A DNA stretch of 64,000 nucleotides from Lentzea sp. NEAU-D7 (GTDB lineage: Bacteria > Actinomycetota > Actinomycetes > Mycobacteriales > Pseudonocardiaceae), in the NCBI RefSeq assembly GCF_026242055.1, contig NZ_JAPJDL010000006.1:62001-126000 (forward strand), read 5' to 3'. Each line of letters opens with the position of its first letter. The stretch's first letter is position 1. The translations under genes were made by a program, and so were the position numbers. Positions 8,445-18,319 of this stretch are shown one piece after another. Below the pieces are notes generated by a model. It did no database searches. It had not been told where the DNA came from and worked only from the letters and a program-made list of their open reading frames with translations.

Positions 8445-9561
8445 CGGCGTCGTGGTGGTGAGCCTGGAGCAGGCCGTCGCCGTGCCGTACGCGACGCGGC
8501 TGCTGGCGGACCTGGGCGCACGGGTCATCAAGGTCGAACGGCCCGGGACGGGCGACTTCGCGCGCCACTACGACGCGTCGTGCGGCGAGGTGTCGTCGTA
8601 CTTCGCGTGGACGAACGTGGGCAAGGAGTCGGTGTCGCTGGACATCACCCACCCCGACGGCCGCGAGGTGCTGGACCGGCTCGTGGCGCGCGCCGACGTG
8701 CTGCTGTGCAACCTGTCGCCGCGGGTGTGGCAGCGGCTCGCGCTGGAGCTGCCGCCGGAGCTGGTCGTCGGTGAGCTGTCCGGTTACGGCTGGGACGGCC
8801 CGTACGCGGACCGCAAGGCGTTCGACGCGCTGGTGCAGTCCGAGGCCGGGCTGGTGTCGCTGACCGGGGAGGGCGACGTGGTGGCCCGCGCCGGCATCTC
8901 GGTCGCGGACATCGCGGCGGGTGTCCAGCTGCAGGCGGCGGTGCTGGCCGCGTTGCTGCGACGGTCCCGGACGGGCGAAGGCGCCCGGCTGCGGTTGTCG
9001 CTCTTCGAGGCGATGGCCGAGTGGATGCACCAGCCGATGCTCTACGCCGCCGGCACGGGCGCCGCGGCCCCGCGCTCGGGTGCCCACCACCCCAGCATCG
9101 CGCCGTACGGGCCGGTGGCCTGCGCGGATGGTGCCGTGCACCTCGCCGTGCAGAACGACGGGCAGTGGCAGCGCCTCTGCGAGCTGATCGGGCTCGCGCC
9201 CGAGGAGAGGTTCGCCACAGTGGCGTCCCGCGTGGAGCACCGCGAGGAGCTGCAGAAGCTGCTCGAACGGGCCTTCGCGGACCTCACCGCGGCCGAGTTG
9301 CTGACCACTTTGGACGGCGCCGACGTGCCTGCCGCGATGACCCGCCCGATCACCGACCTGCCCACCCACCCGCAGCTCGACACGTGGGTTGACGTGCGGG
9401 TTCCCGGCGGAACGGCGCGGATGCTGCCGCCGCCGGTGGCCGGTTTCGAGTGGTCGCCGGGTGCGGTCCCCGCCCTCGGCGAGCACAATGACGACGTGCT
9501 CAGCTGGCTGGGCTATTCGGGTGAGGAACGAACTTCCTTGCGCGTGCGTTCCGTCCTCTGA
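8431..9561 (+). CDS. CaiB/BaiF family (class III) CoA-transferase
   Basis: Encodes 376 residues. TTG 8431 is preferred because GGGGAG lies 8 nt upstream; GTG 8416 is an alternative. The N-terminal [26 protein letters not shown] segment, then K-V-E-R-P-G-T-G-D and [10 protein letters not shown], match family III CoA-transferases. These move CoA between carboxylic acids through an enzyme aspartyl-CoA. The catalytic Asp is probably the D in Y-A-D-R-K-A-F-D. It overlaps fdhD by 14 bp and so shares its message. The substrate cannot be read from the sequence. Confidence 0.87.
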   Translation: MRPLDGVVVVSLEQAVAVPYATRLLADLGARVIKVERPGTGDFARHYDASCGEVSSYFAWTNVGKESVSLDITHPDGREVLDRLVARADVLLCNLSPRVWQRLALELPPELVVGELSGYGWDGPYADRKAFDALVQSEAGLVSLTGEGDVVARAGISVADIAAGVQLQAAVLAALLRRSRTGEGARLRLSLFEAMAEWMHQPMLYAAGTGAAAPRSGAHHPSIAPYGPVACADGAVHLAVQNDGQWQRLCELIGLAPEERFATVASRVEHREELQKLLERAFADLTAAELLTTLDGADVPAAMTRPITDLPTHPQLDTWVDVRVPGGTARMLPPPVAGFEWSPGAVPALGEHNDDVLSWLGYSGEERTSLRVRSVL

Positions 9562-9600
9562 GAAGGAAACGAGGAACGGTGCCCACGCGATGAGGTGAGC

Positions 9601-10479
9601 ATGGGGGAACCGAGGTACAGCCGCCGCAGCCTCCTCGCGGCGATCGGCGTGGTCATCGCGACAGCCACCGGCGTCGCGACGTACGTGTCGTCGCCCACCG
9701 CCGTCGAGCGGCAGATCGCGACGGCCGACAAGGTGCGCGCCACGTCCGCCGCGAAGCCCGCGATCCGCTTCGAGCGCGTGTACTCGGCCGCCCGCCACCG
9801 CGAGGTCACCCTCGCCTTCTACCTCCCGGCCGGTGCGAACACCCGCGGCCTGCCGATGTCGATCCTCCTGCACGGCCTGCACGGCGACGCCAGGCACGCC
9901 GCCGTGGGCAACCTGCCCGAGGTCCTGGCCGCCGCCGTCGCGAAGGGCTCGGTGCCCGCGTTCGGCTTCGTCGCGGTCGACGGCGGGGACAACTACTGGC
10001 ACGAGAACGTTCCCGGCGACGACCCGATGGCCATGCTGCTCGACGAGGTCCCGCGCTGGCTCAAGGAACGCGGCTACGGCGAACCGTTCGCGGTGACGGG
10101 CGTGTCGATGGGCGGCTTCGGTTCGCTGCTCTACGCGAGGCGCAGGGCCGAACGCGGCGACCCGGTCGCGGCCGCCGCGGCCATCTCCCCCGGCCTGATC
10201 ACGACGTGGCCGGAGATGGCCAAGCGGCGTGCGTTCAAGAACGAGGGCGAGTGGGCGTCGCTCGACCCGCTGCGCCACCTGAAGGCCACCGGACCGACCG
10301 CGCTGGGCGTGTGGATCGGCGACCGCGACAGGTTCATCGAGGGCACCCGCCGGTTCATCCGCGAGGCGCGGCCCCAGGTGGGCACGGTGAAGGCCGGCGG
10401 GCACGACGACGGGCTGTACCGCAAGGTGACGCCCGACGTCGTGCAGTTCCTCGCCAAGTACGCCAAGCGGGCCGTCTAG
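9601..10479 (+). CDS. Probable exported alpha/beta-hydrolase (esterase)
   Basis: Encodes about 292 residues from ATG 9601 (GTG 9595 also possible). The N-terminus R-R-S-L-L-A-A-I-G-V-V-I-A-T-A-T-G-V-A looks like a twin-arginine-type or Sec signal with a single hydrophobic segment, so the enzyme probably acts outside the membrane. The core has L-L-H-G-L-H-G-D (oxyanion region) and G-V-S-M-G-G with the nucleophile Ser, with a late G-G-H-D-D-G containing the likely catalytic His. It resembles Ag85/EstD-type esterases. Substrate unknown. It converges with the next gene through a shared CTAG (4-bp overlap of stops). Confidence 0.75.
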   Translation: MGEPRYSRRSLLAAIGVVIATATGVATYVSSPTAVERQIATADKVRATSAAKPAIRFERVYSAARHREVTLAFYLPAGANTRGLPMSILLHGLHGDARHAAVGNLPEVLAAAVAKGSVPAFGFVAVDGGDNYWHENVPGDDPMAMLLDEVPRWLKERGYGEPFAVTGVSMGGFGSLLYARRRAERGDPVAAAAAISPGLITTWPEMAKRRAFKNEGEWASLDPLRHLKATGPTALGVWIGDRDRFIEGTRRFIREARPQVGTVKAGGHDDGLYRKVTPDVVQFLAKYAKRAV

Positions 10480-11774
10480 ACCCGCTGGGCCGCCCGGCCC
10501 CAGTGCATGTACCTCACCCGGTTCTGCTCGTCGCGTCCGCACAGGACGACCACCGAGTGGTAGCCGCCCTCGCTCTCGACGGCGATGAGCGCGTCGTCCC
10601 GCAGTCCGGTGAACTCGTGCTCGTCCCCGTCGACGAAGGACTCCCAGCCGGGGTCGAGCCGCTCGTAGCGCAGCTTGACCCGGCCGCCGTCACCTTCGGT
10701 GACGTGCAGTTCCAGGCCGGTGGACCGGTACACGCCGACGATCCGCTCGACGTCCACCGGTACCGGCAGCTGGGGCGGGGTGGGGAAGGAGGGCATCGCG
10801 ACGCCCGCCAGGTCCCTCAGCACCTCGTCGAAGACCGCGCGGGCCAGCGACAGGCTGTCGCCGCCGTTGGTGAGCACGGCGATCGCGAGCCCGGCCTCGG
10901 GAAGCACCCGCAGGTAGGCCCGGTATCCCAGGGTCGATCCGGAGTGGCCGATGCCGGTGACACCGTTCGCGTACTCGTGCAGCGCCCAGCCGAGCCCCTG
11001 CCTGCCACCGTGCCCGAAGTCCGGTGGCACGACCTGGAGCTCGCGCATCGCGTCGAACTCGCTGGTGCCGAGGTGCATCCGCACGAACTCCAGCAGGTCC
11101 CGCGCGCTCATCGCGAGCACCGTGCCCGCCGGTGCGTCGCCCTCGGCCATCAACTTGCCGGCGGGCTTCGGTTCCTTGCCCACGTGCCCGGTGGCGAGGG
11201 TCTGCGACGCGTACTCGGCGTGGCTCGCGGCCGCCGTGCGCAGACCGAGGCGGTCGATCAGACGTTCCCTGAGGACGACGCGGAAAGGCTTGCCGCGCAA
11301 CACTTCCACGATCCGGCCGAGCAATGTGAACCCGCTGTTGCAGTAGCTGTAGAGCTCACCGGGCGGAACCTCCTGCCGCGCCTCGGCCAAGCGCTCGACG
11401 TACTTCGCCAGCATGTCGTCACCGTTGCCGGTGTCGTGGAAGAGGTCGCCCTGGAAGCCCGCGGTGTGCGTGAGGAGGTGCCGCGGCGTGATGATCCGAG
11501 CGACCTGTTCGTCGGCGAGCGTGAACTCCGGCAGCACGTCGCGCACCGGGCGGTCGAGGTCGAGCAGGCCCTCGTTGACCAGTTGCTGCACGAGCGTGGC
11601 CGTCCAGACCTTGGTGATCGACCCGATCTGGAAGATGGAGTCCGTGGTCACCTTCTCGCCGGTGACGTTGTTCAGCACGCCTGCTGCCATGTCGACGATT
11701 GCGCCGTTGTGCAGCACGGCGACTTGGGCGCCCACGACGCCGTGTTCCTCGACCAGTTCGTCCAACTTGATCAT
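10476..11774 (-). CDS. Class C beta-lactamase-fold serine hydrolase (LipP-like)
   Basis: Encodes 432 residues from ATG 11774, which has GGGGGAG just upstream. The frame remains open to 12038, but that extension is decayed DNA. It has the S-x-x-K motif as G-S-I-T-K, a Y-x-N motif as Y-S-Y-C-N-S-G-F, and a late H-S-G-S motif. These define the beta-lactamase/penicillin-binding-protein esterase fold. No signal peptide is visible, so it is probably a cytoplasmic esterase, not a resistance enzyme. The C-terminal 100 residues form an extra beta domain. In M. tuberculosis lipP lies in this same neighbourhood (from memory). Confidence 0.82.
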   Translation of the reverse strand: MIKLDELVEEHGVVGAQVAVLHNGAIVDMAAGVLNNVTGEKVTTDSIFQIGSITKVWTATLVQQLVNEGLLDLDRPVRDVLPEFTLADEQVARIITPRHLLTHTAGFQGDLFHDTGNGDDMLAKYVERLAEARQEVPPGELYSYCNSGFTLLGRIVEVLRGKPFRVVLRERLIDRLGLRTAAASHAEYASQTLATGHVGKEPKPAGKLMAEGDAPAGTVLAMSARDLLEFVRMHLGTSEFDAMRELQVVPPDFGHGGRQGLGWALHEYANGVTGIGHSGSTLGYRAYLRVLPEAGLAIAVLTNGGDSLSLARAVFDEVLRDLAGVAMPSFPTPPQLPVPVDVERIVGVYRSTGLELHVTEGDGGRVKLRYERLDPGWESFVDGDEHEFTGLRDDALIAVESEGGYHSVVVLCGRDEQNRVRYMHWGRAAQRV

Positions 11775-11899
11775 GTTCTCCCCCAGGAGTTCGTCAGATC
11801 CGGGCGGCGATCCGCCCGAAGTGCAGCCATTTCCTCGTCGGCCATCGTGGTCTCGGCGATACGGTGCCTCGGCTCGTACCGGACCCGCACCCGGCCGGC

Positions 11900-12120
11900 A
11901 GGGGCGGGCGTCCACGGGGATCGGCGGCACCGGCGGCGAGTCGTAGGTCGTCGTCTCCAGGTGCATGCGAGCCAACTGCACGAGAGAGCGCGCGTTCATG
12001 GCGAACGCCGAACCGGCGGGAGCGTCGGAACCCGGCATCGTCCTGGTGACGGGCCGCTGCGCTCCTGCGACGGGCAGGTGGCCGTCCGCGACCTCGTGGC
12101 GCGGGTACTCGTCGTACGGG
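11900..12120 (-). pseudogene. Fragment of a second LipP/beta-lactamase-like gene
   Basis: In frame with the intact hydrolase, the minus strand reads G-S-D-A-P-A-G-S-A-F-A-M-N-A-R-S-L-V-Q-L-A-R-M-H-L. The intact gene has the matching G-D-A-P-A-G-T-V-L-A-M-S-A-R-D-L-L-E-F-V-R-M-H-L. Only about 70 codons from the middle of the domain remain, preceded by a weakly similar Y-D-E-Y stretch. No start, S-x-x-K motif or C-terminus is left. It reads as the remnant of a tandem duplication. It fills most of the 11775-12177 gap; the rest of that gap shows nothing else. Confidence 0.6.
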
Positions 12121-12177
12121 CAGCTTGCGCCGCAGCCAGTCGCTTGCTCCGTTCACGTTCCCCCCAGGAAGCGACGT

Positions 12178-12756
12178 CTAGCGCGGTGAGAGCGGCACCG
12201 TCCTCGACCGCACCCACTTGAGCACCGCCGGCCACTCCCCGTAGCCCGCGTCGATGTTGATGTGCCCGGCACCGGGCAGGACGTCGATCTCGATCCGCAA
12301 CGCCTCGGCGAGCTCCTTCGCGGCCTGCATCGAGCAGTGCGGGTCGCCCTCGCCCGCGACCAGGCGGGTCTCGGTGGCGGCGCGGCGCAGGTTCGCCGGG
12401 TCGAGCGGGGCCGGGAAGAACGACTTGATGGCCGGTTCCGGGTGGTCCAGCGCCGGCGGGGCCACCAGCAGCACGCGGTCGACGTGGGCGATGGACTCGC
12501 GGGCCGCGTGGTGCAGCCAGAGGTAGCAGCCGAGCGAGTGCGCCACGACGACCCGCTCGCGGTCGGTGGGCAGTGCTTCGAGGTGCGTGTCGAGCTCGCG
12601 CAGCCACGTGTCGCGGTCGGGTGCCTCGGGGCTGCTGAAGTGCGGCAGGTCGGCGAGGCCGCCGCGCTCGGACACCGTCTGGGCGAGCCAGCGCTGCCAG
12701 TGGCCGGGGCCGGAACCGGTGTAGCCGTGGAGCAGGAGCACGTGAGGCAGCGACAT
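12178..12756 (-). CDS. RBBP9/YdeN-family alpha/beta-hydrolase
   Basis: Encodes 192 residues. It has the compact RBBP9/YdeN layout: [15 protein letters not shown] at residues 10-24, the nucleophile elbow V-A-H-S-L-G-C, and L-P-G-A-G-H-I-N with the catalytic His near residue 165. V-A-G-E-G-D-P supplies the probable Asp. No signal peptide, so a cytoplasmic serine hydrolase. Physiological substrates of this family are mostly unknown. It lies just after the clpX terminator, in the same orientation, and is probably transcribed separately. Confidence 0.85.
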   Translation of the reverse strand: MSLPHVLLLHGYTGSGPGHWQRWLAQTVSERGGLADLPHFSSPEAPDRDTWLRELDTHLEALPTDRERVVVAHSLGCYLWLHHAARESIAHVDRVLLVAPPALDHPEPAIKSFFPAPLDPANLRRAATETRLVAGEGDPHCSMQAAKELAEALRIEIDVLPGAGHINIDAGYGEWPAVLKWVRSRTVPLSPR

Positions 12757-12776
12757 GGCTCCACCTTAGAACGAAG

Positions 12777-12808
12777 AACGGCCCCGGCGACGAGTCGCCG
12801 GGGCCGTT
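12777..12808 (-). terminator. Terminator downstream of clpX
   Basis: Perfect 15-bp inverted repeat (AACGGCCCCGGCGAC at 12777-12791, its complement at 12794-12808) with only GA between the arms. It lies 13 bp after the clpX stop. No T-run follows, as is common in this genome. Confidence 0.8.
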
Positions 12809-12821
12809 CCAAGAAGATCAC

Positions 12822-14102
12822 CTACGCGGACTTCTCCCGGCGTTCCCGGCGCGAGGGCTGCCGAGCCACGATGGTCGGGTTCACGTTCTCCTTCACCGTC
12901 TGCTCGGTGATGACGACCTTGGCGACGTCCGTGCGGCTCGGGATGTCGTACATCACCGGGAGCAGGACCTCTTCCATGATCGCCCGGAGGCCACGAGCAC
13001 CGGTGCCGCGCAGGATCGCCTGGTCGGCGACCGCTTCGAGCGCGGTCTTGGTGAACTCGAGCTCCACGCCGTCCATCTCGAAGAGCTTCTGGTACTGCTT
13101 GACCAGGGCGTTCTTCGGCTCGGTGAGGATCATCACCAGCGACGGCTTGTCGAGGTTCGTGACGGAGGCGACCATCGGCAGACGCCCGATGAACTCGGGG
13201 ATCAGGCCGAACTTGATCAGGTCCTCCGGCATGGAGTCGGCGAAGAAGTCCGACGACTCCACCTCGGCCTTGGAGCGGACCTCGGCACCGAAGCCCAGAC
13301 CCCGCTTGCCGACGCGGTCCTGGATGATCTTCTCCAGACCCGCGAAGGCACCGGCCACGATGAACAGCACGTTCGTCGTGTCGATCTGGATGAACTCCTG
13401 GTGCGGGTGCTTGCGGCCGCCCTGCGGGGGCACCGAGGCGGTGGTGCCTTCCAGGATCTTCAGCAGTGCCTGCTGCACGCCCTCGCCGGACACATCGCGC
13501 GTGATCGACGGATTTTCACTCTTTCGAGCGATCTTGTCGACCTCGTCGATGTAGATGATGCCCGTCTCGGCGCGCTTCACGTCGTAGTCGGCGGCCTGGA
13601 TGAGCTTCAGGAGGATGTTCTCGACGTCCTCACCGACGTACCCGGCCTCCGTCAGCGCCGTCGCGTCGGCGATGGCGAACGGCACGTTCAACATCTTCGC
13701 GAGCGTCTGCGCGAGGTAGGTCTTGCCGCACCCCGTCGGGCCGAGCATCAGGATGTTCGACTTCGCCAGCTCGACGCCGTCGTCACGACCCTCGCGCCCG
13801 CGGTCGCCCGCCTGGATGCGCTTGTAGTGGTTGTAGACGGCGACGGAGAGGGTGCGCTTGGCGTCACTCTGTCCGATGACGTACTGGTCGAGGAACTCGT
13901 GGATCTCGGCGGGCTTCGGCAGCTCGTCGAGCTTCACGTCGCCGGCTTCGGCCAGCTCCTCCTCGATGATCTCGTTGCAGAGATCGATGCACTCATCGCA
14001 GATGTAGACGCCGGGGCCGGCGATGAGTTTCTTCACCTGCTTCTGGCTCTTTCCGCAGAAAGAGCACTTCAGCAAGTCGCCGCCGTCACCGATACGCGCC
14101 AT
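12822..14102 (-). CDS. clpX: ATP-dependent Clp protease ATP-binding subunit ClpX
   Basis: Encodes 426 residues from ATG 14102 ([12 protein letters not shown]). ClpX is the hexameric AAA+ unfoldase that feeds substrates to ClpP1P2. The N-terminal zinc-binding domain has C13, C16, C35 and C38. Walker A is G-P-T-G-C-G-K-T, Walker B is I-I-Y-I-D-E-V-D-K, and an I-G-F loop for ClpP docking is present as R-G-L-G-F-G-A. Length is normal. It is separated from clpP2 by 329 bp holding strong hairpins, so it probably has its own promoter there. Confidence 0.98.
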   Translation of the reverse strand: MARIGDGGDLLKCSFCGKSQKQVKKLIAGPGVYICDECIDLCNEIIEEELAEAGDVKLDELPKPAEIHEFLDQYVIGQSDAKRTLSVAVYNHYKRIQAGDRGREGRDDGVELAKSNILMLGPTGCGKTYLAQTLAKMLNVPFAIADATALTEAGYVGEDVENILLKLIQAADYDVKRAETGIIYIDEVDKIARKSENPSITRDVSGEGVQQALLKILEGTTASVPPQGGRKHPHQEFIQIDTTNVLFIVAGAFAGLEKIIQDRVGKRGLGFGAEVRSKAEVESSDFFADSMPEDLIKFGLIPEFIGRLPMVASVTNLDKPSLVMILTEPKNALVKQYQKLFEMDGVELEFTKTALEAVADQAILRGTGARGLRAIMEEVLLPVMYDIPSRTDVAKVVITEQTVKENVNPTIVARQPSRRERREKSA

Positions 14103-14312
14103 GACCGCTGACCTATGTCCCCTCCGGCGCACACCTGCTGTAGTGCGCCTGCTGACTTGCTGTGGCAGTCCCACTGGCTGTGGGTGCTGAGCCCGTTCTC
14201 CTGACGGTACCTGGCCGACCCCGTTTCAGGGGAGGACCCGCGGCCCCCAACGCGCCGATCAGGCCGGACATCCGGTCACATCGGCGTGTCGAGTGGGTGC
14301 GCGATGCCCCGG

Positions 14313-14431
14313 GGCTGGGGGTTTTCCCAGCCGTCAGGACAAGGCCCGGCGCCTGGGACGTCCCCAGGCGAACGCCGGGCGGTGGGCGAGGCGAGCGCTC
14401 GTCGCGAGCGCACCTCACCCACCGTCGCCCG
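14313..14431 (-). terminator. Cluster of hairpins between clpP2 and clpX
   Basis: Three stems lie in the 329-bp gap. The first, directly after the clpP2 stop, is a long imperfect hairpin (14376-14431, outer arms CGGGCG/CGCCCG). The second overlaps its foot: GCCCGGCGCCTGGG pairing with CCCAGG and CGCCGGGC at 14344-14380. The third is GGCTGGG/CCCAGCC at 14313-14332, with a TTTT in its loop. Overlapping alternatives 1 and 2 cannot both form fully. The nearest job is termination of clpP1P2, but an attenuator for clpX is possible. Confidence 0.6.
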
Positions 14432-15061
14432 TCAGGACTTGGCGGAAAGCTTGCGGTAGGGCAGCACCGTGTCGACGATGCCGTACTCCTTGGCCTCCTC
14501 GGCCGTCAGAATGCGGTCGCGCTCGATGCTCTCGCGAACCTCCTCCGCCGTCCGGTTGGTGTGCCGCGCGAGGGTGGACTCCATCAGGCGGCGCACGCGC
14601 TGGATCTCGTTCGACTGGATCTCCAGGTCGGACACCTGACCGTACGCGCCCTCCATCGAAGGCTGGTGGATCAGGATTCGCGCGTTGGGCAGCGCGTGGC
14701 GCTTACCAGGCGTTCCAGCCGCGAGCAGCACGGCCGCGGCGGAGGCCGCCTGGCCGAGGCAGTACGTCTGGATGTCGGGGCGGACGAACTGCATGGTGTC
14801 GTAGATGGCCATCAGCGAGGTGAACGAGCCACCCGGCGAGTTGATGTACATCAGGATGTCGCGGTCCGGGTCCTCGGACTCGAGCACGAGCAGCTGCGCC
14901 ATGACGTCGTTCGCCGAAGCGTCGTCAACCTGCACGCCGAGGAAGATGATGCGCTCCTCGAAGAGCTTGTTGTACGGGTTCGACTCCTTCATGCCGTAGC
15001 TGGTGCGCTCCACGAACGACGGCAGCACGTACCGCGACTGAGGCATGTGGAACTGGCTCAC
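14432..15061 (-). CDS. clpP2: ATP-dependent Clp protease proteolytic subunit ClpP2
   Basis: Encodes 209 residues. It is one ring subunit of the actinobacterial ClpP1P2 serine protease. The triad is visible as S107 (Q-A-A-S-A-A-A), H132 (I-L-I-H-Q-P) and D182 (E-R-D-R). Actinobacteria need both paralogues, and the [10 protein letters not shown] loop distinguishes this copy from ClpP1. It follows clpP1 by 20 bp in the same operon. A hairpin cluster follows its stop. Confidence 0.97.
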   Translation of the reverse strand: MSQFHMPQSRYVLPSFVERTSYGMKESNPYNKLFEERIIFLGVQVDDASANDVMAQLLVLESEDPDRDILMYINSPGGSFTSLMAIYDTMQFVRPDIQTYCLGQAASAAAVLLAAGTPGKRHALPNARILIHQPSMEGAYGQVSDLEIQSNEIQRVRRLMESTLARHTNRTAEEVRESIERDRILTAEEAKEYGIVDTVLPYRKLSAKS

Positions 15062-15081
15062 TTGAGGTCTCCTAGCTGACG

Positions 15082-15699
15082 TCAGTTGTTCGAGTCGCCG
15101 ACGGGCTGGGCCCTGGTGACGACCCTGTCGACGAAGCCGTACTCCAGCGCTTCCTGCGCCGTGAACCAGCGGTCGCGGTCGGAGTCGCGGGTGATGGTCT
15201 CGAGGGTCTGCCCGGTGTGCTCGGCGATCAGCTCGGCCATCTCGCGCTTGGTGCGCGTCAGCATGTCCGCCTGGATCGCGATGTCCGCGGCCGTACCGCC
15301 GACACCGGCCGACGGCTGGTGCATGAGGATCCGGGCGTGCGGGAGCGCGTGGCGCTTGCCGGGCGCACCCGCCGAGAGCAGGAACTGCCCCATCGAGGCC
15401 GCGAGGCCCATCGCGTACGTGGCCACGTCCGGCTGGATCAGCTGCATCGTGTCGTAGATGGCCATGCCCGCCGTGACGGAACCACCCGGCGAGTTGATGT
15501 AAAGCGTGATGTCCTTCTCGGGGTCCTCAGCGGCCAGCAGCAGCAGCTGAGCGGTGATCTGGTTGGCGATGCCCTCTTCGACCTGTGATCCCAGGACGAT
15601 GATCCGCTCGCGGAGCAGCCGCTCGTACACCGAGTCGTTGAGGTTCATCCCGGCGGTGGCCGACCGCATCTCGGGGGTCGGGAAGGAGTGCTGCGTCAC
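15082..15699 (-). CDS. clpP1: ATP-dependent Clp protease proteolytic subunit ClpP1
   Basis: Encodes 205 residues, the second ring subunit of the ClpP1P2 protease. The triad is S102 (G-L-A-A-S-M-G), H127 (I-L-M-H-Q-P) and D176 (S-D-R-D-R-W-F). The N-terminal 20 residues may be a processed propeptide, as in mycobacterial ClpP1 (from family knowledge, not visible here). It is the first gene of clpP1-clpP2. A tig terminator lies upstream, so a promoter is expected in 15700-15768. Confidence 0.97.
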   Translation of the reverse strand: MTQHSFPTPEMRSATAGMNLNDSVYERLLRERIIVLGSQVEEGIANQITAQLLLLAAEDPEKDITLYINSPGGSVTAGMAIYDTMQLIQPDVATYAMGLAASMGQFLLSAGAPGKRHALPHARILMHQPSAGVGGTAADIAIQADMLTRTKREMAELIAEHTGQTLETITRDSDRDRWFTAQEALEYGFVDRVVTRAQPVGDSNN

Positions 15700-15768
15700 G
15701 TCTGCCTGCCTAACTCCAGGTGGAACGAATCTGGAAGCGAAAACTCTCTGCGATCGACCTTAACGAAG

Positions 15769-15800
15769 GCGGGCGGCGTCAGATGCCCGACACCGCCCGC
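15769..15800 (-). terminator. Terminator after tig
   Basis: A 12-bp stem, GCGGGCGGCGTC (15769-15780) with GACACCGCCCGC (15789-15800), one G-U pair and an 8-nt loop. It lies 67 bp beyond the tig stop and before clpP1. No T-run. Confidence 0.7.
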
Positions 15801-15867
15801 GTTCGCTATCAGCTGTATTTCCGGTGCTCGCCCGCTCGCGGGGAAAGGGCGAACAACTCGGTCTTCG

Positions 15868-17214
15868 CTACTCCTGGCCGTCCTCATCGGACTTCGTCTC
15901 GCCGAAGAGCTCCTCGAGGTCCAGCTTCTGACCGGTCGAGTCGCTGACCTCGGCCTGGCGCACGACGCTCGCGAGCGCCTTGCCCCGGCGGACGTCGGCG
16001 AAGATCGCGCCGAGCTGGCCGGACTGCTGCGCGCGCTTGACGTACTCGTCCGGGCTGATGCCGAAGCGCTGGGCCTGGTAGATGATCCGCTCGGTCAGCT
16101 CGCCGTCGGACACCGTGACCTGCTCGGCGTCGGCGATCGAGTCGAGCACCAGCTGCGTCTTGACGGCCTGCTCGGCGGCCTTGCGCAGCTCGGCGTCGAA
16201 CTCCTCCTCCGACTGGCCCTGCTCGGTCAGCCAGGCGGCGAACTTCGCGTCGTCGTGGTCGAAGGCGTGCACGGCGTCGTGCTTGCGCGCGTCGATCTCC
16301 CCCTGGACGATGCCCTCGGGCAGCGGGACCTCGGTGGTCTCCAGCAGCGCCTCGAGGACCTTGTCGCGCGCCTGCACGCCCTGCTGCATCTTCTTGACGC
16401 GGGCCAGGCGGGTCTGCAGGTCGCCCTTGAGCTCGTCGAGCGTGTCGAACTCGCTGGCGAGCTGCGCGAACTCGTCGTCGAGCTCGGGGAGCTGACGCTC
16501 CTTGACGCTGCTGAGCACGACGGTGACCTCGGCCTCGCGGCCCTCGTGCTCGCCGGCGACGAGCGTCGTGGTGAAGGTCTTGGTCTCGCCCTCGGTCGCG
16601 CCGACGAGCGCCTCGTCGATGCCCTCGACGAGCTGGCCGGAGCCGACCTCGTAGGACAGGCCGCTGGTGCGGGCCTCCTCGACCTCTTCGCCGTCGACGG
16701 TCGCGGACAGGTCGACGATGACGAAGTCACCGGTCTCGACCGGGCGGCTGACACCGGTCAGCGTGCCGAAGCGGGCGCGGAGCTCGTCGAGCTGGGTGGT
16801 CACGTCCTCGTCGGTGACCTCCTGCTCGTCGACCGTCACGGCGAGCTCGCCGAAGGCGGGCACGGTGATCTCGGGACGGACGTCGACCTCGGCGGTGAAC
16901 TCGAGGGTCTGCCCGTCCTCGATCTTGGTGACCTCGAAGTCGGGACGGCCGAGCGTGCGCACCTCACCCGCGTTGACGGCCTCCAGGTACTTGGCCGGGA
17001 TCGCCTCCTGGATGACCTCGTCCAGCACCGGGGCGCGGCCGATTCGGTTCTCCAGGACCTTGGCGGGGGCCTTGCCCGGACGGAAGCCGGGGATGCGGAC
17101 CTGCTTCGCGAGCTTCCGGTACGCCTGGTCGAAGTTCGACTTGAGCTCGTCGAACGGCACCTCGACGTTGATCCGGACCCTCGTCGGGCTCAGGTGCTCG
17201 ACGGTGCTCTTCAA
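15868..17214 (-). CDS. tig: Trigger factor, ribosome-associated chaperone
   Basis: Encodes 448 residues from a TTG at 17214, chosen because it gives the conserved start (M)[12 protein letters not shown] and has GAGGAG 7-8 nt upstream. The open frame to 17265 has no such signal. Residues 1-115 are the ribosome-binding domain with the signature G-F-R-P-G-K-A-P. Residues about 150-240 are the FKBP-type prolyl isomerase domain (G-D-F-V-I-V-D-L and V-G-S-G-Q-L-V-E-G). The rest is the chaperone arm domain, ending in an acidic tail. It precedes clpP1P2, as in most actinobacteria. Confidence 0.97.
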   Translation of the reverse strand: MKSTVEHLSPTRVRINVEVPFDELKSNFDQAYRKLAKQVRIPGFRPGKAPAKVLENRIGRAPVLDEVIQEAIPAKYLEAVNAGEVRTLGRPDFEVTKIEDGQTLEFTAEVDVRPEITVPAFGELAVTVDEQEVTDEDVTTQLDELRARFGTLTGVSRPVETGDFVIVDLSATVDGEEVEEARTSGLSYEVGSGQLVEGIDEALVGATEGETKTFTTTLVAGEHEGREAEVTVVLSSVKERQLPELDDEFAQLASEFDTLDELKGDLQTRLARVKKMQQGVQARDKVLEALLETTEVPLPEGIVQGEIDARKHDAVHAFDHDDAKFAAWLTEQGQSEEEFDAELRKAAEQAVKTQLVLDSIADAEQVTVSDGELTERIIYQAQRFGISPDEYVKRAQQSGQLGAIFADVRRGKALASVVRQAEVSDSTGQKLDLEELFGETKSDEDGQE

Positions 17215-17431
17215 CGTGGACTCCTCGATACGAACAAGAACGTGCAAGACAGCCGGTACCGCCACTTCGGGACGCCCGGATTCCCAGCGAGTCTAGGCGA
17301 GACCCGCACTGTGACCGCCGCCACCCCGCTTTGGGCCAGTGACAGGCACTTGCGCTCGCCGATAGCGTGCCCTTCAGCGGCCGCACCGGTCCGCTCTGGG
17401 GGCTTCACGAACACCGTCCTGGGGGACACCC

Positions 17432-18139
17432 ATGTCCAAGACTTCCTTCAGCCTGCTCGCCGCCGCTCTGCTCGGCGTCGTCACCGCACCGGCCGCCACC
17501 GCCGCGACACCGCCCGAGGCCACTGCCGCCGCCTACGTCTTCACCGACGGCACCGCGACCGAGGGCCTGACGGCGGAGAACGCCGACATCGCCGCCCCGC
17601 TGCTCGCGTCCGGCTACACCGCCGCCCACCCCGGCTGGGACATCCGGCTGTCCGACGAGACCTACGCTCCCGCGGACATGCGCGTGCAGGACTACCGCGC
17701 CAAGGCCTCCCACACCGGCACCGGTGCCGGCGCGAGCACGAGCGGCTTCGTCTCACTGGTCGACGGCGGCAGCGTTCCGTTCGCCGTCGTGAGGCCCCAC
17801 AGCCGCAGCGTGTCCTGCACCGTCGACGGCCCGCTCTTCACCGGCGGTGGCGGCGGCTACGGCGTGTGGGTGCGCGGGGCCTCGGGCGCGCTCGAACTCG
17901 TCGACGTCGACGCCACCGGCGTGACCACCGCCGTTCCCGCCGGCCAGGCGGGCGGAGCCCACGTCCCGACCACGGTGAAGGTCAACCGGTACTCGGTGGT
18001 CGGCCAGCTCTCCGGCTACTCCGCGTTCGCGAAGTACGACGGCCGCGCCAAGGCCGGCACGCTGGGCTGGGAACTGGAGATCACCCAGGGCGCCCAGACC
18101 TACCGCGTCCTCGTCGGCGCCGTGGCCGCCTCCTGCTAG
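17432..18139 (+). CDS. Secreted protein, unrecognised family (copy 1 of a tandem pair)
   Basis: Encodes 235 residues. Residues 1-25 form a Sec signal peptide ending A-T-A-A. The mature part shares ordered blocks with the gene at 18320: A-H-P-G-W-(D/S)-I, L-S-D-E-T, G-F-(V/I)-S-L-V-D-G, F-A-K-Y and a C-terminal (A/V)-S-C. One internal Cys (S-C-T-V-D) and the C-terminal Cys probably form a disulfide. No catalytic motif is apparent. A perfect hairpin at 18149 ends its message, so the two copies are probably separate units. A structural, adhesive or inhibitor role is possible but not shown. Confidence 0.75.
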   Translation: MSKTSFSLLAAALLGVVTAPAATAATPPEATAAAYVFTDGTATEGLTAENADIAAPLLASGYTAAHPGWDIRLSDETYAPADMRVQDYRAKASHTGTGAGASTSGFVSLVDGGSVPFAVVRPHSRSVSCTVDGPLFTGGGGGYGVWVRGASGALELVDVDATGVTTAVPAGQAGGAHVPTTVKVNRYSVVGQLSGYSAFAKYDGRAKAGTLGWELEITQGAQTYRVLVGAVAASC

Positions 18140-18148
18140 GTCCACCTC

Positions 18149-18177
18149 ACGCGTGACGGCCCGCGGCCGTCACGCGT
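18149..18177 (+). terminator. Terminator after secreted protein copy 1
   Basis: Perfect 13-bp stem ACGCGTGACGGCC / GGCCGTCACGCGT with a CGC loop, 10 bp after the stop at 18139. Confidence 0.85.
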
Positions 18178-18319
18178 TCTCCCGCCGTCCACGAGTTCCT
18201 CGTCGACGGCAGTGCCCGCACGCCCCGGCCTCCGCCCGTGAGTGCGAGGTCCGGGCGATCGGCTTCCCGGCAGTGGTCGCGGTGACCGCTGCCGCCATCA
18301 CTTCACCTGGGGGATCACC

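Noticed and set aside
10476..12038. Single long frame of 520 codons joining the LipP-like protein to the upstream region
   Set aside because: The extra 88 codons contain a second, decayed copy of a mid-domain segment, and a strong GGGGGAG site stands at the internal ATG 11774.
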